Origin: Sulfurimonas sp.
GTDB lineage: Bacteria > Campylobacterota > Campylobacteria > Campylobacterales > Sulfurimonadaceae
Assembly (NCBI GenBank): GCA_027013295.1
Contig: JALUXP010000023.1
Coordinates: forward strand, 29,964 to 93,963
Direction of reading: 5' to 3'
DNA length: 64,000 nucleotides
Shown: positions 62,052 through 64,000 of the stretch, piece by piece
How the letters are laid out: every line of letters starts with the position of its first letter
Numbering within the stretch: the stretch's first letter is position 1
Position numbers and translations under genes: made by a program
Notes under the pieces: model-generated
What the model was told of the DNA's origin: nothing
What the model saw: the letters and a program-made list of their open reading frames with translations, nothing else
Database searches by the model: none

Positions 62052-63881
62052 TTATTGTTTTAGCAACTTTTTTAGCTCTTTAAGTATCACTACAGGAGGA
62101 CTAGGTAGTTGAGGAAAAGCTCTTTGAACTGCATCTGTAACCCATTGAGGATAGATTCTAAAATTGAGTTTTATCTCAAGAGTTAGAGGGTATTTTAGAT
62201 TTGCTGCGTTAGGGATGGCATAGACCTCTTCGCGTCTCTCTCCTGCTGGTATCCTTGTATCGCTGAGTAGTTTTTTATAACGCCAAAAAAGTAAGCCGAC
62301 AGGTTTGCCATCCTCATCTCCAAATACTTTCATAAAAGGTCGTGCATCTCTACCCAAATTGCCATCTTTTTGAAGTTTGCCACTACTAAAAACAATCTTA
62401 CCATCTCTGTCTTTGAGGGTGATGTCAAGCCAAAGCTCTCTAAAGTCTGAAATCCCAGTTGGCAAGTGATGCCCTGCACCGACATTTTTAACACCAGCGT
62501 AGATCTTGCCATCTTTGATGGTGGCATCTATCTCTGCTGAGGTGCGAAGGAGTTGGAGGGTTTGGTCTTCATTCTTTTTACTTTTAAGCCCAGATAAAAA
62601 GTGGTTTGCACCTGCAAAATAATGCACTTTGATATCTTTTTTCAGTGTCCCACCCTCTGTAGAAGTTCCAACAAGTGGTGCGAACTTTCCATCATCTAAG
62701 TTTGTCATGTGGCAGTCAATGCAATCTTTATGTTTGCTAGGCTCTTTTGGGTTATTAAAAGGAGACTTTTCCCACTCTTTAAAGGTAGAAACGATAGCTC
62801 TTTTAGAATTATCTGGTAAAAACTCATCATGACATGATGCACAGTAGGCACTTTTTTTGTAGATATCTTTTGAGTAACTTGCCTTGTGCATCTTCGGATT
62901 TGCATTGATAAACTTCTCACTGAGCCAATGTTGAATGCCTGAGGTAGAACCTTCAAACACATATTCTTCTCTATTGGTGATGGCTAAAGTGTAAGAGCTA
63001 TTGCCTTTTGACTCGACTTTTTTGATGCGGTGACAAGTGATACACGATACACCCTGTTCGAGTCTTGAGTTCCCATGGATTTGTAACTCTTTAACTAGAT
63101 CTTTACCCCCACTCTCAAACAGGACATTGGGCATAGAGTTTACTGCCATCTCATGTGTAGTTCTTTTTTGCTTTGTAGTAACTGCACTTGGGTTATGGCA
63201 TCCCATACACCATTGACGAAACTCATCCCCTTTATCTGCCCCTGCTAAGTTTTCCATCACCATATAGTAAGGATTCGTTGCTGTAAGATGTCTATGGTTT
63301 GAGTCAGCCCATTGTGCAAATATCTTTGGATGACAAGATTTGCATTTTGCGGAGTTAGTCCAGTCTTCATTATGGTATCGACTAACACCGTTTTCTAACT
63401 TTATGTTAGTAAGTTTTTCAGTGTTATCGCTGTATGATGCACTAGGATAGGCTAAAGAGAGGGTAGTGATAACCATAACAAGAGGTTCTATTTTTAAAGC
63501 TAAGCGTTTTTTTGCATGGATAAAAAGAAAAATTAAAAGAACAAATGAACCATATAGATGGAGGTAAAAGGAGAAACTTCCTAAACTATCTCCACCGCGA
63601 TTTCCAACAAAAAAGAGGTAAAAACCACTCAAGACAATAAAAAGAAGTAAGAGACCAAGAAGGATGCCACTGGCACTTTTTGCTTTTTTTACTATCATGT
63701 ATTCGTAAGTATGTTTGTTGACATAAGGGATAAGTAAAAAGATAGCTATGAGAGCTGAACTCACTATGTGTACTGCTTGAATCATCCTAAAATATTCCCA
63801 GTCGATGTTGAAAATACTCCATTGAAAAATGCCACTGATAAACATAAACAGTATAAGAATCTTCATAGTTGCATTTTTCAT
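62052..63881 (-). CDS. Membrane-anchored pentahaem cytochrome c
   Basis: A 609-aa protein. The N-terminal ~145 residues hold four membrane segments (~7-24, ~36-54, ~70-92, ~103-122) plus a short one near 134-146. A periplasmic region carries five CxxCH haem motifs: CKSCH (180), CMGCH (~224), CITCH (~281), CASCH (~348), CIDCH (~391), then a long haem-free C-terminus with GAGHHLPTGI. The haem part resembles multihaem cytochromes of the c554/hydroxylamine-oxidoreductase-related group, and the membrane part resembles a small cytochrome b561-like or reductase-like anchor; both suggestions are by eye. Its start overlaps the stop of an upstream gene that ends like a cytochrome c. Confidence 0.8.
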   Translation of the reverse strand: MKNATMKILILFMFISGIFQWSIFNIDWEYFRMIQAVHIVSSALIAIFLLIPYVNKHTYEYMIVKKAKSASGILLGLLLLFIVLSGFYLFFVGNRGGDSLGSFSFYLHLYGSFVLLIFLFIHAKKRLALKIEPLVMVITTLSLAYPSASYSDNTEKLTNIKLENGVSRYHNEDWTNSAKCKSCHPKIFAQWADSNHRHLTATNPYYMVMENLAGADKGDEFRQWCMGCHNPSAVTTKQKRTTHEMAVNSMPNVLFESGGKDLVKELQIHGNSRLEQGVSCITCHRIKKVESKGNSSYTLAITNREEYVFEGSTSGIQHWLSEKFINANPKMHKASYSKDIYKKSAYCASCHDEFLPDNSKRAIVSTFKEWEKSPFNNPKEPSKHKDCIDCHMTNLDDGKFAPLVGTSTEGGTLKKDIKVHYFAGANHFLSGLKSKKNEDQTLQLLRTSAEIDATIKDGKIYAGVKNVGAGHHLPTGISDFRELWLDITLKDRDGKIVFSSGKLQKDGNLGRDARPFMKVFGDEDGKPVGLLFWRYKKLLSDTRIPAGERREEVYAIPNAANLKYPLTLEIKLNFRIYPQWVTDAVQRAFPQLPSPPVVILKELKKLLKQ

Positions 63882-64000
63882 AGTGCATCCTTCTTGTTTG
63901 TTATATTGTAATCAACTATCTCACCCTCAAGTGTTTTTAAAAACTCTACTATCTCATCTAGCTGTTTGTTTGTAAAGTGCATCCCAAGCTGATGTTTCCC
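63878..64000 (-). CDS. C-terminal end of a probable c-type cytochrome or cytochrome c peroxidase (cut by window edge)
   Basis: Only the last 40 residues are visible. GKHQLGMHFTNKQLDEIVEFLKTLEGEI is the typical final helix of class I cytochrome c domains, most like the end of di-haem cytochrome c peroxidases (MauG/CCP). Its TGA overlaps the ATG of the pentahaem cytochrome gene (ATGA), so the two are translationally coupled and probably work in one electron-transfer path. Confidence 0.65.
   Translation of the reverse strand, partial: GKHQLGMHFTNKQLDEIVEFLKTLEGEIVDYNITNKKDAL

Noticed and set aside
1-64000. tRNA, rRNA, tmRNA or CRISPR features
   Set aside because: No cloverleaf-like sequences, conserved rRNA segments, regular repeat-spacer arrays or tmRNA tag frames were noticed by eye; a dedicated RNA search was not possible.

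Overview
The window is AT-rich, densely coding bacterial chromosome from a Campylobacterota (former Epsilonproteobacteria) lineage, most like Sulfurimonas or a close relative. This rests on gene content, since no database search was possible: a Wolinella-type nitrous-oxide accessory cluster (nosB-D-G-C1-C2-H-F-Y-L), a quinol:fumarate reductase in the order frdC-frdA-frdB, a tandem pair of dynamin-like GTPases like the one known in Campylobacter jejuni, a periplasmic MsrB-MsrA fusion, ThyX, FliW, FliI and an RNase J with a basic low-complexity N-terminus. No rRNA, tRNA or CRISPR array was recognised.

Layout. 0-9.2 kb: CCA-adding enzyme (cut by the window edge), typA, malic enzyme, msrAB, a small secreted protein, nrdB, a catalytically dead peptide-deformylase homologue with a membrane tail, a nitrilase-family hydrolase and pcm. 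9.19-9.45 kb: a 264-bp MITE-like element with perfect 33-bp terminal inverted repeats. 9.5-12.3 kb: thyX, a small lipoprotein, a membrane diguanylate cyclase and a PhnA-like protein. 12.3-17.8 kb: a single-chain restriction-modification-specificity protein, a free-standing C-terminal piece of DinD, dgt and rpsU. 17.9-28.5 kb: a nitrous-oxide respiration region run by a Crp/Fnr-type regulator. It contains all accessory genes but no nosZ, plus a second NosD, a PAS sensor and a second, canonical NosL. Three Fnr-type palindromes lie at its promoters.

28.6-41.9 kb: purB, nrdA, a hypothetical gene, fliW, htrA, a SWIM/SNF2 helicase-like protein and frdCAB. 41.9-46.2 kb: the dynamin-like pair. 46.2-51.5 kb: a parS-like 16-mer, hisF, a phosphorylase-family protein, rlmN, a 35-aa membrane peptide, proB, a 79-aa hypothetical, a 530-bp non-coding stretch rich in inverted repeats, and an RluA-family gene carrying a second parS-like 16-mer. 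51.6-64 kb: a monohaem outer-membrane protein, rsmA, rnj, a 642-aa secreted protein of unknown family, folE, fliI, a long RNase HI, a ClC channel, a membrane-anchored pentahaem cytochrome c and the end of another gene that is probably a c-type cytochrome.

Together the genes describe a respiratory, flagellated bacterium that uses fumarate and probably N2O as electron acceptors. Two secreted-protein genes (17869-18216 and 51601-52776) only make sense if they start at ATT and ATA. The items most worth a second look are the dead deformylase, the nosZ-less nos region with its Fnr sites, the paired parS-like sites around an inverted-repeat-rich gap, the MITE, the unusual start codons, and the restriction protein with its DinD remnant.
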